DNA from: an uncultured Streptococcus sp.
Lineage (GTDB): Bacteria > Bacillota > Bacilli > Lactobacillales > Streptococcaceae
Length of the DNA: 5,450 nucleotides
Reading direction: 5' to 3'
Assembly: GCF_938036805.1 (NCBI RefSeq)
Contig: NZ_CALHWC010000205.1
Coordinates: forward strand, 1-5,450
Notes under the pieces: model-generated
Told to the model about the DNA's origin: nothing
Seen by the model: the letters and a program-made list of their open reading frames with translations, nothing else
The model's database searches: none
Position numbers and translations under genes: made by a program
Part shown: positions 1 through 5,450 of the stretch, in pieces
Layout of the letters: each line of letters starts with the position of its first letter
How positions within the stretch are numbered: position 1 is the first letter of the stretch

Positions 1-800
1 TTCTGCTGCTTTTCATAGTTCTTGGCTTCAGTGGCCAGCTTCTGCTCCTTTTGGATCACAAAGCTAGAGTAATTACCCACATAGCGATCCAAAGAATGCT
101 TGGTCAAATCCAGCGTGATGGTCGCAACCTTGTCTAGGAAATAGCGGTCGTGGCTGACGATGATGAGGGCTCCTTTATAATTTACCAAATAATTTTCTAG
201 CCAGGCAATGGTCTCAATATCCAAGTGGTTGGTTGGCTCGTCCAGTACCAACAGTTCCGGCTTTTCCAAGAGCATCTTGGCCAAAGCCAGACGGGTATTC
301 TGTCCGCCTGAAAGCTCAGAAATCTTCATCTGCCACATGGACTGGTCAAACTTGAAGCCATTCAAAATCGCTCGAATGTCGGCCTCATAGGTAAACCCAC
401 CTTTCTGGCGAAAGTCCTCTGACAGCTGGTCGTACTGGGTCATGAGAGCAGTCAGCTCTTCCCCTGACAATTCTCCCATTTGCAGCTCCATCTGGCGTAG
501 TCGCTTTTCCTGCTGGCGCAGGCTATCAAAGACCAGCAGCATCTCGTCGAAGATAGTATTCTCCGATTCAAAGCGGCTGTCCTGAGCCAGATAGGACAGG
601 GACAGATCTCGTTTTTTATTAATCTGACCAGACGTCGGCTCTTCCTCGCCTACCAAAATCTTGAGCAGGGTTGACTTCCCAACTCCATTTTTACCGACCA
701 GTGCAATCCGGTCACTCTCATCCACCTGCAGGTTGATATTATCAAAAAGTAGCTCCCCTGCAAAAGAGCGTTCAATCTTGTTTGCTTGTAAAATAATCAT
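1..800 (-). CDS. ABC-F family ATPase, N-terminal half (runs off the window edge)
   Basis: Soluble, ribosome-associated type of ABC ATPase: the family has two ATP-binding domains joined by a linker, no membrane domain, and acts in translation or antibiotic protection rather than transport. I read 266 full codons from the ATG at 798-800; the C-terminal half lies outside. Visible in the first domain: Walker A GKNGVGKS (residues 36-43), signature LSGGQ (163-167), Walker B LLVLDEP with D187 and E188 followed by TNHLD (190-194), and the H-loop SHDRYFLD with H217. The motif YVGNYS (240-245), typical of ABC-F proteins, precedes a charged segment that begins the interdomain linker. No transmembrane segment is seen. 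The start is fixed by the family-typical opening MIILQANKIERSF. There is no Shine-Dalgarno upstream, and a -10 box sits 6 nt before the ATG. It resembles the YdiF-like housekeeping group of streptococci (my recognition). Subfamily and any resistance role cannot be settled without the linker and second domain. Confidence 0.95.
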   Translation of the reverse strand, partial: MIILQANKIERSFAGELLFDNINLQVDESDRIALVGKNGVGKSTLLKILVGEEEPTSGQINKKRDLSLSYLAQDSRFESENTIFDEMLLVFDSLRQQEKRLRQMELQMGELSGEELTALMTQYDQLSEDFRQKGGFTYEADIRAILNGFKFDQSMWQMKISELSGGQNTRLALAKMLLEKPELLVLDEPTNHLDIETIAWLENYLVNYKGALIIVSHDRYFLDKVATITLDLTKHSLDRYVGNYSSFVIQKEQKLATEAKNYEKQQ

Positions 801-806
801 AAGACC

Positions 807-838
807 ATTATAGCAGATTTCCAAGTACAGAGCCATTG
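807..838 (-). promoter_or_regulatory. Extended -10 promoter of the ABC-F gene, predicted leaderless
   Basis: On the minus strand a perfect extended -10, TGCTATAAT (807-815), is followed by GGTCTT and then the ATG. Counting the last T of the -10 as position -7, the A of the ATG falls at +1. The -35 region at a 17-18 nt spacing (around 830-836) is a poor match, which fits an extended -10 promoter that depends little on a -35. A short palindrome AGCCAATGGCT (831-841) covers this -35 position and could be an operator or chance. The -10 is seen directly; the start site is inferred. Confidence 0.65.
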
Positions 839-884
839 GCTGTCATAAAAAATGAAAGCCAAACTGTCTGTCTCTCAAGCCAAT

Positions 885-968
885 TCAAAGGAGAATTTTA
901 AATTTTTCCGCAAGCACTCCGACCATAATATCATGTCTAGTGATTGAGCACCAAGCTCTCCCTACCAT
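885..968 (-). other. Intergenic smORF-like segment (27 codons), unproven
   Basis: Between the lac terminator and the ABC-F promoter, a minus-strand frame runs from ATG (966-968) to TGA (885-887) and reads MVGRAWCSITRHDIMVGVL and eight more residues. There is no clear Shine-Dalgarno before the ATG, and the frame overlaps the possible upstream promoter. The segment also holds a short hairpin, GAGC-TTGGT-GCTC (946-958). The text looks more organised than random spacer and may belong to a dispersed intergenic sequence or a decayed gene end. I do not recognise a family and assign no function. Confidence 0.15.
925..954 (-). promoter_or_regulatory. Possible upstream promoter for the ABC-F gene
   Basis: On the minus strand TTGGTG (949-954) and TATTAT (925-930) are separated by 18 nt. 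The match to sigma-A consensus is moderate (4 of 6 in the -35, 5 of 6 in the -10). If used, it would give a transcript with a leader of about 120 nt before the ABC-F ATG, so the gene could have both leadered and leaderless mRNAs. AT-rich intergenic DNA yields such matches by chance, so this is weak. Confidence 0.25.
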
Positions 969-998
969 CAAATCAGACTTCTATGGATTAGCATGCCC

Positions 999-1037
999 AA
1001 AAAAGCCGAAAGAGCTCAACTCTAACGGCTTTATTTT
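999..1037 (-). terminator. Intrinsic terminator of the lac operon (hairpin usable in both directions)
   Basis: Immediately after the lacG stop codon the minus strand reads AAAGCCG, TT, AGAG, a short loop, CTCT, TT, CGGCTTTTTT. This gives a 7-bp outer stem, a symmetric TT/TT internal loop and a 4-bp inner stem, followed by a run of six T (999-1004 on the plus strand). On the plus strand the same hairpin is followed by TTTATTTTTTAT, so it could also stop transcription in that direction. It separates the lac transcript from the co-oriented ABC-F gene. Confidence 0.88.
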
Positions 1038-2444
1038 TTATTCAATCATTTGTGTTTCAGCTAGTTTCTTATACCAGTGAGCGGATTTCTTCGGATAGCG
1101 CTCCTGCGTTTCGAAGTCTACGTAGAATAAGCCGTAGCGTTTTTCATAACCGTTAGACCAAGAAAAGACATCCATCAGAGACCAGATAAAGTAGCCCTTG
1201 ACATTAGCCCCGTCCGCAATCGCATCAGATAAAACTTCCAGATGCTGCTTGACATAGTCAATCCGAGCATCGTCGTAAACTGTATTGTCCACAAATTCAT
1301 CCTTATAACCCAGACCATTTTCTGTGATATAAATCTTCTTGTAGTTTGGATAATCCTTCTTAATTCTCATGATCTGGTCATAGAGACCTTGCGGATAGAT
1401 AATCCAATCCCAATCAGTTTTTGGTATATGGGTTGGAGATTCTCTACGCCCTACTCCCTTAATCTGGTACTTGGAGCTTCCCTTTTCGCCTTTTCCGTTA
1501 TGGATAATTTCTGTTTCACCGTCAAAGTCGCGCATCCAATCACTCATATAGTAGTTGATGCCAAGGAAGTCATTGAGGTCTTTAGCTGCTTCTAAAGCCG
1601 CAAAGTCTTCATCTCGTAGATCCAGCTGACCACCATTGACCTCTAGAATATGATTCACTCCTGCCAGAGTAACATCTGAATAGTGTCCCAGATAAGTCGC
1701 ATCTAGGATAAATTTGTTATGAATAATATCTTCCAACTCTGCCGCTCTGACATCTGCTGGATTTTCTGGATTGTAAGGATATTTTGTCGGAAGTGCATGA
1801 ACGACACCAATTTCACCCTTGTAGCCCTTGTCCTTATAAAGCTTAACGGCACGGGCATGGGAGACCATCGTGTTGTGATGGGATTGGAAAACCTTGGCCA
1901 AGTCATACTGGATACCTGGAGGGAATTTTCCTACTAAGTACTGACCATCACCAATGGGACCAATTTCATTGAAAGTTGTCCAATAACGAACTTCTGGAAA
2001 TTCTTCAAAACAGAAAGCCGCATAGTCTACAAAGTGCTCGATATTCTCCCGATTCAGGAAGTCTCCGTTTGAGTGGAGAGCTTCTGGCGTATCAAAATGG
2101 TGAAGAGTCACAAAGGGTTCCACATGACGCTTGTGACACTCTGCGAAAAGATTATGGTAAAATTCCACACCTTTTGGATTGACCTCGCCATAGCCTGTCG
2201 GGAAAATCCGTGACCAAGCAATGGAAATCCGAATACCATTGACACCATACTCTTCAGCCAATTTCAGATCCACAGGGTATTTGTGGTAAAAGTCACTGGC
2301 AGGTTCTGCCGTGTACCAGTAGTTATCCTCTAGGTACTTATCCCAGGCAACAGGCCCCTTCCCATCTGTGTGGGTTGCTCCCTCAGCTTGATAGGCTGCT
2401 GTTGCACCACCGAAAATAAAATCTTTAGGTAAGCTTTTTGTCAT
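1038..2444 (-). CDS. lacG: 6-phospho-beta-galactosidase (EC 3.2.1.85), GH1
   Basis: Cytoplasmic enzyme that hydrolyses lactose-6-phosphate, delivered by the lactose PTS, to glucose and galactose-6-phosphate. At 468 residues it has the full length known for lactococcal and streptococcal LacG. It is a glycoside hydrolase family 1 TIM barrel. The N-terminal motif FIFGGATAAYQAEG is at residues 9-22, the acid/base E160 is in TFNEIGP, and the nucleophile E375 is in YITENG. The phosphate-binding loop SWSNGYEKRYG (428-438) keeps S428, K435 and Y437, the residues known to hold the 6-phosphate in the Lactococcus lactis enzyme, so a 6-phospho-galactosidase is favoured over a plain beta-glucosidase. The ATG at 2442-2444 is preceded by GAAAGGAAAA (2449-2458), a modest ribosome site. 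It is the last gene of the operon and is followed directly by the terminator. No lacX follows it. A structured repeat separates it from lacE. Confidence 0.98.
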   Translation of the reverse strand: MTKSLPKDFIFGGATAAYQAEGATHTDGKGPVAWDKYLEDNYWYTAEPASDFYHKYPVDLKLAEEYGVNGIRISIAWSRIFPTGYGEVNPKGVEFYHNLFAECHKRHVEPFVTLHHFDTPEALHSNGDFLNRENIEHFVDYAAFCFEEFPEVRYWTTFNEIGPIGDGQYLVGKFPPGIQYDLAKVFQSHHNTMVSHARAVKLYKDKGYKGEIGVVHALPTKYPYNPENPADVRAAELEDIIHNKFILDATYLGHYSDVTLAGVNHILEVNGGQLDLRDEDFAALEAAKDLNDFLGINYYMSDWMRDFDGETEIIHNGKGEKGSSKYQIKGVGRRESPTHIPKTDWDWIIYPQGLYDQIMRIKKDYPNYKKIYITENGLGYKDEFVDNTVYDDARIDYVKQHLEVLSDAIADGANVKGYFIWSLMDVFSWSNGYEKRYGLFYVDFETQERYPKKSAHWYKKLAETQMIE

Positions 2445-2448
2445 CTTA

Positions 2449-2458
2449 TTTTCCTTTC
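2449..2458 (-). promoter_or_regulatory. Ribosome binding site of lacG
   Basis: Minus-strand GAAAGGAAAA lies about 5-8 nt before the lacG ATG. It is weaker than the AGGAGGT of lacF. It lies just downstream of the intergenic repeat, and the TGA of the repeat-derived reading frame (2457-2459) touches it. Confidence 0.7.
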
Positions 2459-2473
2459 AATAACATTTGGAGA

Positions 2474-2521
2474 GTGGGACAGAAATCGGTAATTCGTTAG
2501 AATTCGATTTCGTCGTCCCAC
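2474..2521. other. Long hairpin inside the lacE-lacG repeat (lacG-proximal)
   Basis: Three nested complementary blocks stack: GTGGGAC (2474-2480) with GTCCCAC (2515-2521), AAATCG with CGATTT, and AATTC with GAATT around a GTTA loop. That is 18 base pairs with small bulges. In the lac mRNA it would end about 30 nt before the lacG start codon. No T-run follows it, so it is not a standard intrinsic terminator. An RNA stability, processing or ribosome-site accessibility role is possible. Confidence 0.8.
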
Positions 2522-2530
2522 CTCCGCACA

Positions 2531-2583
2531 GTTGAGTAGGGCTATAAAAGCTGATGAAATCAGCGTAGTAGATCCCACTCAAC
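2531..2583. other. Second hairpin inside the lacE-lacG repeat
   Basis: GTTGAGT-A-GGG (2531-2541) pairs with CCCACTCAAC (2574-2583) as a 10-bp stem with one bulged base. Within it, GCTGAT (2550-2555) pairs with ATCAGC (2559-2564) around a 3-nt loop. No T-run follows on the minus strand, which argues against an intrinsic terminator. Confidence 0.78.
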
Positions 2584-2675
2584 CACTGCGTCTTGCTCGA
2601 TAATCCAAAGACAATTGAGAGGGTAGAACTTTTGTCCCAAACTCTATCAAGTTGCTTCATCTCAAATAAACAGAT

Positions 2676-4382
2676 TTAGTTGTTAAATTGCTCCTGAACG
2701 AAGGCCAGTGCTCCTTTACCGTCACGGGTTAGTTTGATGTATTGGCCGCCTTCAGTCTTAGCTAGCTTGATACCCAATTTATCAGTTTCCGCCTTCATGT
2801 CTTCAAAGTTGGAGGCAACTTGAGGGGCCAGGATAACCAGGTCAAACTCAGGCAGCATTTCACGGTGAGCACCGTAGCCACCCGCTGCTGCTTTGACAGG
2901 AACATTGTATTCAGCTGCTGCTTTATTCAAAGCGTTGGCCAGCAATCCGCTAGTACCACCGCCTGCACAGAGCACCAGAACATTGGTTTCTTCGCTAATA
3001 TTGTTTTGCGCCGGAGCTTCTTCATCCACTCCTGCTTTTTCAAGGATAGCATCCGCTTTAGCAGTGTTAAAGTTAGCTGCTACTTTTTCTTTGAGAGCAT
3101 CGTTGGCTTTTCCAGAACGTTCTTCTTCTAGGATTTGTTCGTCATAAACCTTGACAAATGGATAGTAAATAATCACATCTACTACGACAAGAAGGGCTGC
3201 AAGAACAAAGGACAGAAGCTGGAAGTTGGTACCTAGCACAATTCCCAGAGGTCCAGGTGTCACCCAAGGAAGGTTGGCTGAGAAGGAGTTCATGTTTAAC
3301 GTATCAACAAAGAATTTGAAAATCCATACGTTTGCGATAGGTGCAAAGATAAATGGAATGAAGAAAATCGGATTCAGTACGATTGGAGCACCAAAGAGAA
3401 TAGGCTCATTGACACCAAAGAAGGTTGGGACAACAGATGCCCGTCCAATCGCACGGTTGCGCTCAGACTTACAGATCCACATGAAGAGGAATGGAACAAT
3501 CAAGGTCGCACCAGTACCACCCATAGTAACGATGAACATTTGAGTACCAGAAGTGATGACCTTATCCGCATGCTGACCAGCTTGAAGCAAGGCCAAGTTG
3601 GCATCGATATTGGCATAAGTAATGGCAGCAATAGCAGGCTCAACAATAGACGGACCATGAATTCCCACGAACCAGAAGAAAGCGTAAGCACCAAAGATAA
3701 GCGTGATTCCCAGATAGCCATCTGCCGCTGAGAAAAGCGGAGCTAGAAGCGTTCCGATGGATTCAGCAACCGTTACTCCCAAACTTGCTTTAACAACCAG
3801 CTCCAAGCCGTAAAGAAGAACAACTGAGACAGTAAATGGAATCAAGTCTTTAAATACTTGGGAAATATTTGGTGGAACTTCTTCTGGCATGCGGATGGTG
3901 ACATTATTTTTCACACAAACCTTATAGACATTAACTGTCACAAAGGCTGCAATGAAAGCAGTCAAAAGACCTTTGGTTCCCATGAAGGCAGTCAGGAAGC
4001 CACCTTCCTTGGCAGGCTCAGCAGCCATGAGGAGGAAGCCGACCATAGAAGCCAGCATAGTAGATAAGAAGTTAATCTGGTTTGTCGCAGGCAGGTCGCG
4101 GTTGACAGAGTCTGTCAGCGCCTTAGCAGTGGTCCCACCCACAAAGAAAGCCAGAATCCCCATCGAATAGCTATAAGGGGTCATTAGGAAAGTTTCAATA
4201 TCCTTAGACCAGTGGAAGCCCCAAGCATTTGGCACATAGGCAATCAAGATAAAGATAGATGAGAAGAGAATGACTGGCATACCAGCGATAAAGCCATCCC
4301 GAATAGCACGGAGATAGATATTCCGAGAAATCTTCTCAAAGAAAGGCTTCCCTTTCTCAATAAGTCCGATGAGTTTGTTCAT
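2676..4382 (-). CDS. lacE: Lactose-specific PTS enzyme IICB (EIICB-Lac)
   Basis: Membrane permease of the lactose phosphotransferase system: the IIC domain carries lactose across the membrane and the IIB domain phosphorylates it to lactose-6-phosphate with phosphate from LacF. The 568 residues match the family's usual length. The IIC part (about 1-410) has many hydrophobic segments (for example 30-50, 104-122, 180-200, 222-240, 283-303, 388-410). It contains GIHGPSIVEP (240-249, H242) and NEPILFG (325-331, E326), the sugar-binding motifs of lactose/cellobiose IIC proteins. A charged Ala/Glu/Lys-rich linker (about 411-465) leads to IIB, whose phosphorylated cysteine is C472 in the P-loop CAGGGTSG. 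The IIC-IIB fusion separates it from cellobiose systems, which have separate IIB and IIC. The ATG shares one base with the lacF stop (TAATG), and AGAGGAG (4390-4396) is its ribosome site, so translation is probably coupled to lacF. Confidence 0.97.
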   Translation of the reverse strand: MNKLIGLIEKGKPFFEKISRNIYLRAIRDGFIAGMPVILFSSIFILIAYVPNAWGFHWSKDIETFLMTPYSYSMGILAFFVGGTTAKALTDSVNRDLPATNQINFLSTMLASMVGFLLMAAEPAKEGGFLTAFMGTKGLLTAFIAAFVTVNVYKVCVKNNVTIRMPEEVPPNISQVFKDLIPFTVSVVLLYGLELVVKASLGVTVAESIGTLLAPLFSAADGYLGITLIFGAYAFFWFVGIHGPSIVEPAIAAITYANIDANLALLQAGQHADKVITSGTQMFIVTMGGTGATLIVPFLFMWICKSERNRAIGRASVVPTFFGVNEPILFGAPIVLNPIFFIPFIFAPIANVWIFKFFVDTLNMNSFSANLPWVTPGPLGIVLGTNFQLLSFVLAALLVVVDVIIYYPFVKVYDEQILEEERSGKANDALKEKVAANFNTAKADAILEKAGVDEEAPAQNNISEETNVLVLCAGGGTSGLLANALNKAAAEYNVPVKAAAGGYGAHREMLPEFDLVILAPQVASNFEDMKAETDKLGIKLAKTEGGQYIKLTRDGKGALAFVQEQFNN

Positions 4383-4396
4383 TATTTTACTCCTCT
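4380..4396 (-). promoter_or_regulatory. TAATG stop/start overlap and ribosome binding site of lacE
   Basis: On the minus strand AGAGGAG (4390-4396) precedes TAATG (4380-4384) by 5 nt and lies inside the 3' end of lacF. The lacF stop TAA and the lacE start ATG share one A. This arrangement favours termination-reinitiation and matched amounts of IIA and IICB. Confidence 0.85.
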
Positions 4397-4699
4397 TTTG
4401 TATAGTTCAATCAAATGGTGCATCATGTCTTTTAGCAAGATAGTAGTCATTAGGTGATCCTGGCCGTGCATCATGGTCACACTGTAAGCCAAGTCCTCGC
4501 CAGCAGCTTCTTTTGTCAAGAGACTGGTCTGAGCATGATGAGCTTCAGCGATGCAGCCATTGGCTTCTTCCACCAAGGCATCTGCCTTAGCAAAATCTCC
4601 CGCTTCTGCAGCCTTTAAGGCTTCCAACAGTTTGGAACGGGCATCGCCTGCATAGGCTACAATTTCAAAACCAAGTAATGTTACTTCTTCTCTGTTCAT
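4382..4699 (-). CDS. lacF: Lactose-specific PTS enzyme IIA (EIIA-Lac)
   Basis: Cytoplasmic phosphocarrier that takes phosphate from HPr and passes it to the IIB cysteine of LacE. At 105 residues it has the usual IIA-Lac length, an all-helical protein known to form trimers. The phosphorylated histidine is H78 in MMHGQDH; D81 next to it corresponds to the metal-binding aspartate at the trimer axis of the lactococcal protein, and H82 completes the motif. The first half contains Ala/Glu-rich helices (about 16-60). The start is supported by a strong AGGAGGT at 4706-4712, 6 nt from the ATG. It lies 20 nt after lacT and overlaps lacE by one base. A cellobiose/chitobiose IIA belongs to the same family, but pairing with a fused IICB-Lac and LacG makes lactose (or galactosides) the likely substrate. 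Confidence 0.97.
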   Translation of the reverse strand: MNREEVTLLGFEIVAYAGDARSKLLEALKAAEAGDFAKADALVEEANGCIAEAHHAQTSLLTKEAAGEDLAYSVTMMHGQDHLMTTILLKDMMHHLIELYKRGVK

Positions 4700-4705
4700 G
4701 ACAGA

Positions 4706-4712
4706 ACCTCCT
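4706..4712 (-). promoter_or_regulatory. Strong ribosome binding site of lacF
   Basis: Minus-strand AGGAGGT within AAAAAAGGAGGT lies 6 nt before the lacF ATG, in the 20-nt gap after the lacT stop. It is the best Shine-Dalgarno in the window, which fits a need for more transport protein than antiterminator. Confidence 0.85.
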
Positions 4713-4719
4713 TTTTTAG

Positions 4720-5450
4720 TTAAAGTAATCGTTGAATATGTAAAACAAGGTAGACTCGCTCACTGTTGTATACATCTACTCCAGTTTGTTGAGCGACAAT
4801 CTTGTAAATGGTACTTCCAATTTGATAGGCTTCTGGATAAGTCAGCTTTATCTGACTTTCCATTTCAAGGAGTGACACATTATCATCCCGACTCCTATCT
4901 AAATAGTCTAAGAAATAATTTAAGTGAATCATGAAGCGGTCATAGAAGTTGCTGTTTTCAGCCGTTCTTCTAATATCATTCTTCCTTAACTCAGCTTCCA
5001 CAGCTCCCAGGATTTCCTTTCGCTTATCCAGATGGCTTTGCCCCTCAGGATCAGAATTGCCCTCGGCATTGATAAAGTGATAAGCTATTCGGTTTACCTC
5101 ATCATCAGGGAAAGTATCTAACAAGCGCTCTCTGTAGATAGTAACTGCTTCTTGAGCGATTTGATAAGGAACTGGATATTTCTCTCTAGCATCTGGAAGA
5201 GCGCTGTCCTTGTAGCATCCCTGTTGTACTGCTTGATAAGAACAGTAGATATGGTCCGTCAAAGTGACATAGATATAATCTTGAACCGGATAGCTGTACT
5301 TCCTTGAAAGACTGTCAATCACTTCGTAGGTCACAGTGATGAAATCCAGCGGAACATCTTTGAGAAGACTCACAAAGTTTTCTCTCGATTCCTCCGTTTT
5401 CATCCGAAAGACTTTCTCAGCCTTTTCTTTTGGGATAAAATCACCCTTCT
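4720..5450 (-). CDS. lacT: BglG/LicT-family transcription antiterminator, N-terminus outside window
   Basis: RNA-binding regulator that stabilises an antiterminator hairpin (RAT) in the operon leader so that transcription reads into the lac genes. The reading frame is open to the window edge: 242 codons are visible, and spacing of the conserved histidines suggests about 34 residues are missing. An internal ATG at 5401-5403 is not the start, because the frame upstream reads KGDFIPKEKAEKVFR, the end of the RNA-binding CAT domain. Two PTS regulation domains follow. PRD1 has histidines in LTDHIY and AYHFIN; PRD2 has them in FMIHLNYF and VLHIQRLL. Their spacings (58, 51 and 62 residues) closely follow LicT. 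In this family PRD histidines are phosphorylated by HPr (activating) or by the cognate permease (inhibiting), so LacE/LacF probably control LacT when lactose is absent. The RAT/terminator and operon promoter should lie beyond 5450. Confidence 0.95.
   Translation of the reverse strand, partial: KGDFIPKEKAEKVFRMKTEESRENFVSLLKDVPLDFITVTYEVIDSLSRKYSYPVQDYIYVTLTDHIYCSYQAVQQGCYKDSALPDAREKYPVPYQIAQEAVTIYRERLLDTFPDDEVNRIAYHFINAEGNSDPEGQSHLDKRKEILGAVEAELRKNDIRRTAENSNFYDRFMIHLNYFLDYLDRSRDDNVSLLEMESQIKLTYPEAYQIGSTIYKIVAQQTGVDVYNSERVYLVLHIQRLL

Larger units (their letters stand above)
2472..2644. repeat. Dispersed streptococcal intergenic repeat (MITE-like), about 175 bp, between lacE and lacG
   Basis: The plus strand begins GAGTGGGACAGAAAT and ends in TTTTGTCCCAAACTC. 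Reverse-complemented, that end reads GAGTTTGGGACAAAA, so the ends are imperfect terminal inverted repeats. Inside are two strong hairpins, at 2474-2521 and 2531-2583. I recognise closely similar sequence from memory as a repeat scattered between genes of several streptococci (sanguinis, mitis and suis groups), often misannotated as small hypothetical proteins. It does not match my recollection of BOX or RUP elements. No transposase or convincing target-site duplication is visible. It lies within the operon, so it is transcribed as part of the lac mRNA. Confidence 0.75.

Noticed and set aside
208..390. Plus-strand 60-codon frame opposite the ABC-F gene
   Set aside because: Antisense to the signature and Walker B region of the ATPase, whose conserved sequence explains the open frame.
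1..800. ABC transporter ATPase or antibiotic-resistance ABC-F gene
   Set aside because: TNHLD after Walker B and YVGNYS point to ABC-F and there is no membrane partner; a resistance role cannot be judged because the linker and second domain are outside the window.
852..947. Plus-strand 31-codon frame starting MKAKLSVSQANSKENF
   Set aside because: No ribosome site or promoter in that direction, and it overlaps the minus-strand promoter region; probably chance.
1242..1595. Plus-strand 117-codon frame inside lacG
   Set aside because: Antisense to the catalytic part of a well-defined GH1 enzyme, with no ribosome site and no recognisable domain.
2474..2583. Repeat hairpins as intrinsic terminators within the operon
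   Set aside because: Neither stem is followed by a T-run on the transcribed (minus) strand.
2457..2660. 67-codon minus-strand frame between lacE and lacG as a real gene
   Set aside because: It lies almost wholly inside the dispersed repeat, lacks a convincing ribosome site and has a low-information translation; kept only as a coupling hypothesis.
2820..3147. Two overlapping plus-strand open frames (103 and 84 codons) inside lacE
   Set aside because: Cysteine- and serine-rich antisense translations of the conserved IIB domain and linker, with no ribosome site or family resemblance; they are shadows of lacE.
4720..5403. LacT starting at the internal ATG at 5401-5403
   Set aside because: The upstream in-frame codons to the window edge encode the conserved end of the CAT RNA-binding domain, so the gene is cut by the window, not truncated.

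Overview
The window looks like low-to-moderate-GC Firmicute DNA, and the gene content and protein sequences point to an oral Streptococcus, probably of the sanguinis/gordonii/mitis type. This comes from recognising the families and an intergenic repeat; no search was run. Every supported gene lies on the minus strand, so transcription runs from high to low coordinates.

From about 5450 down to 1038 lies the 3' four-gene part of a lactose phosphotransferase (PTS) operon, in the order lacT-lacF-lacE-lacG. LacT (N-terminus outside the window) is a BglG/LicT-type RNA-binding antiterminator. LacF (IIA) and LacE (IICB) import lactose while phosphorylating it. LacG hydrolyses lactose-6-phosphate to glucose and galactose-6-phosphate. 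The expected next step, the tagatose-6-phosphate pathway (LacABCD), is not in the window and may lie upstream of lacT. All visible catalytic and phosphorylation residues are intact. lacT-lacF are 20 nt apart and lacF-lacE overlap by 1 nt, which suggests tight coupling. lacE and lacG are separated by 231 nt that hold a roughly 175-nt structured dispersed repeat (2472-2644) with imperfect terminal inverted repeats and two strong internal hairpins. The operon ends in a composite hairpin terminator at about 999-1037.

Between 1000 and 801 is a roughly 200-bp intergenic region with the promoter for the next gene. From 800 to the window edge is the 5' half of an ABC-F family ATPase gene (266 codons visible, first nucleotide-binding domain complete). 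Its extended -10 box lies exactly 6 nt before a well-supported ATG, with no Shine-Dalgarno, so its mRNA is predicted to be leaderless.

I see no CRISPR array, rRNA/tRNA, insertion sequence, prophage or clearly new multi-gene system. The unusual material is regulatory: the repeat inside the lac operon and the leaderless ABC-F promoter.
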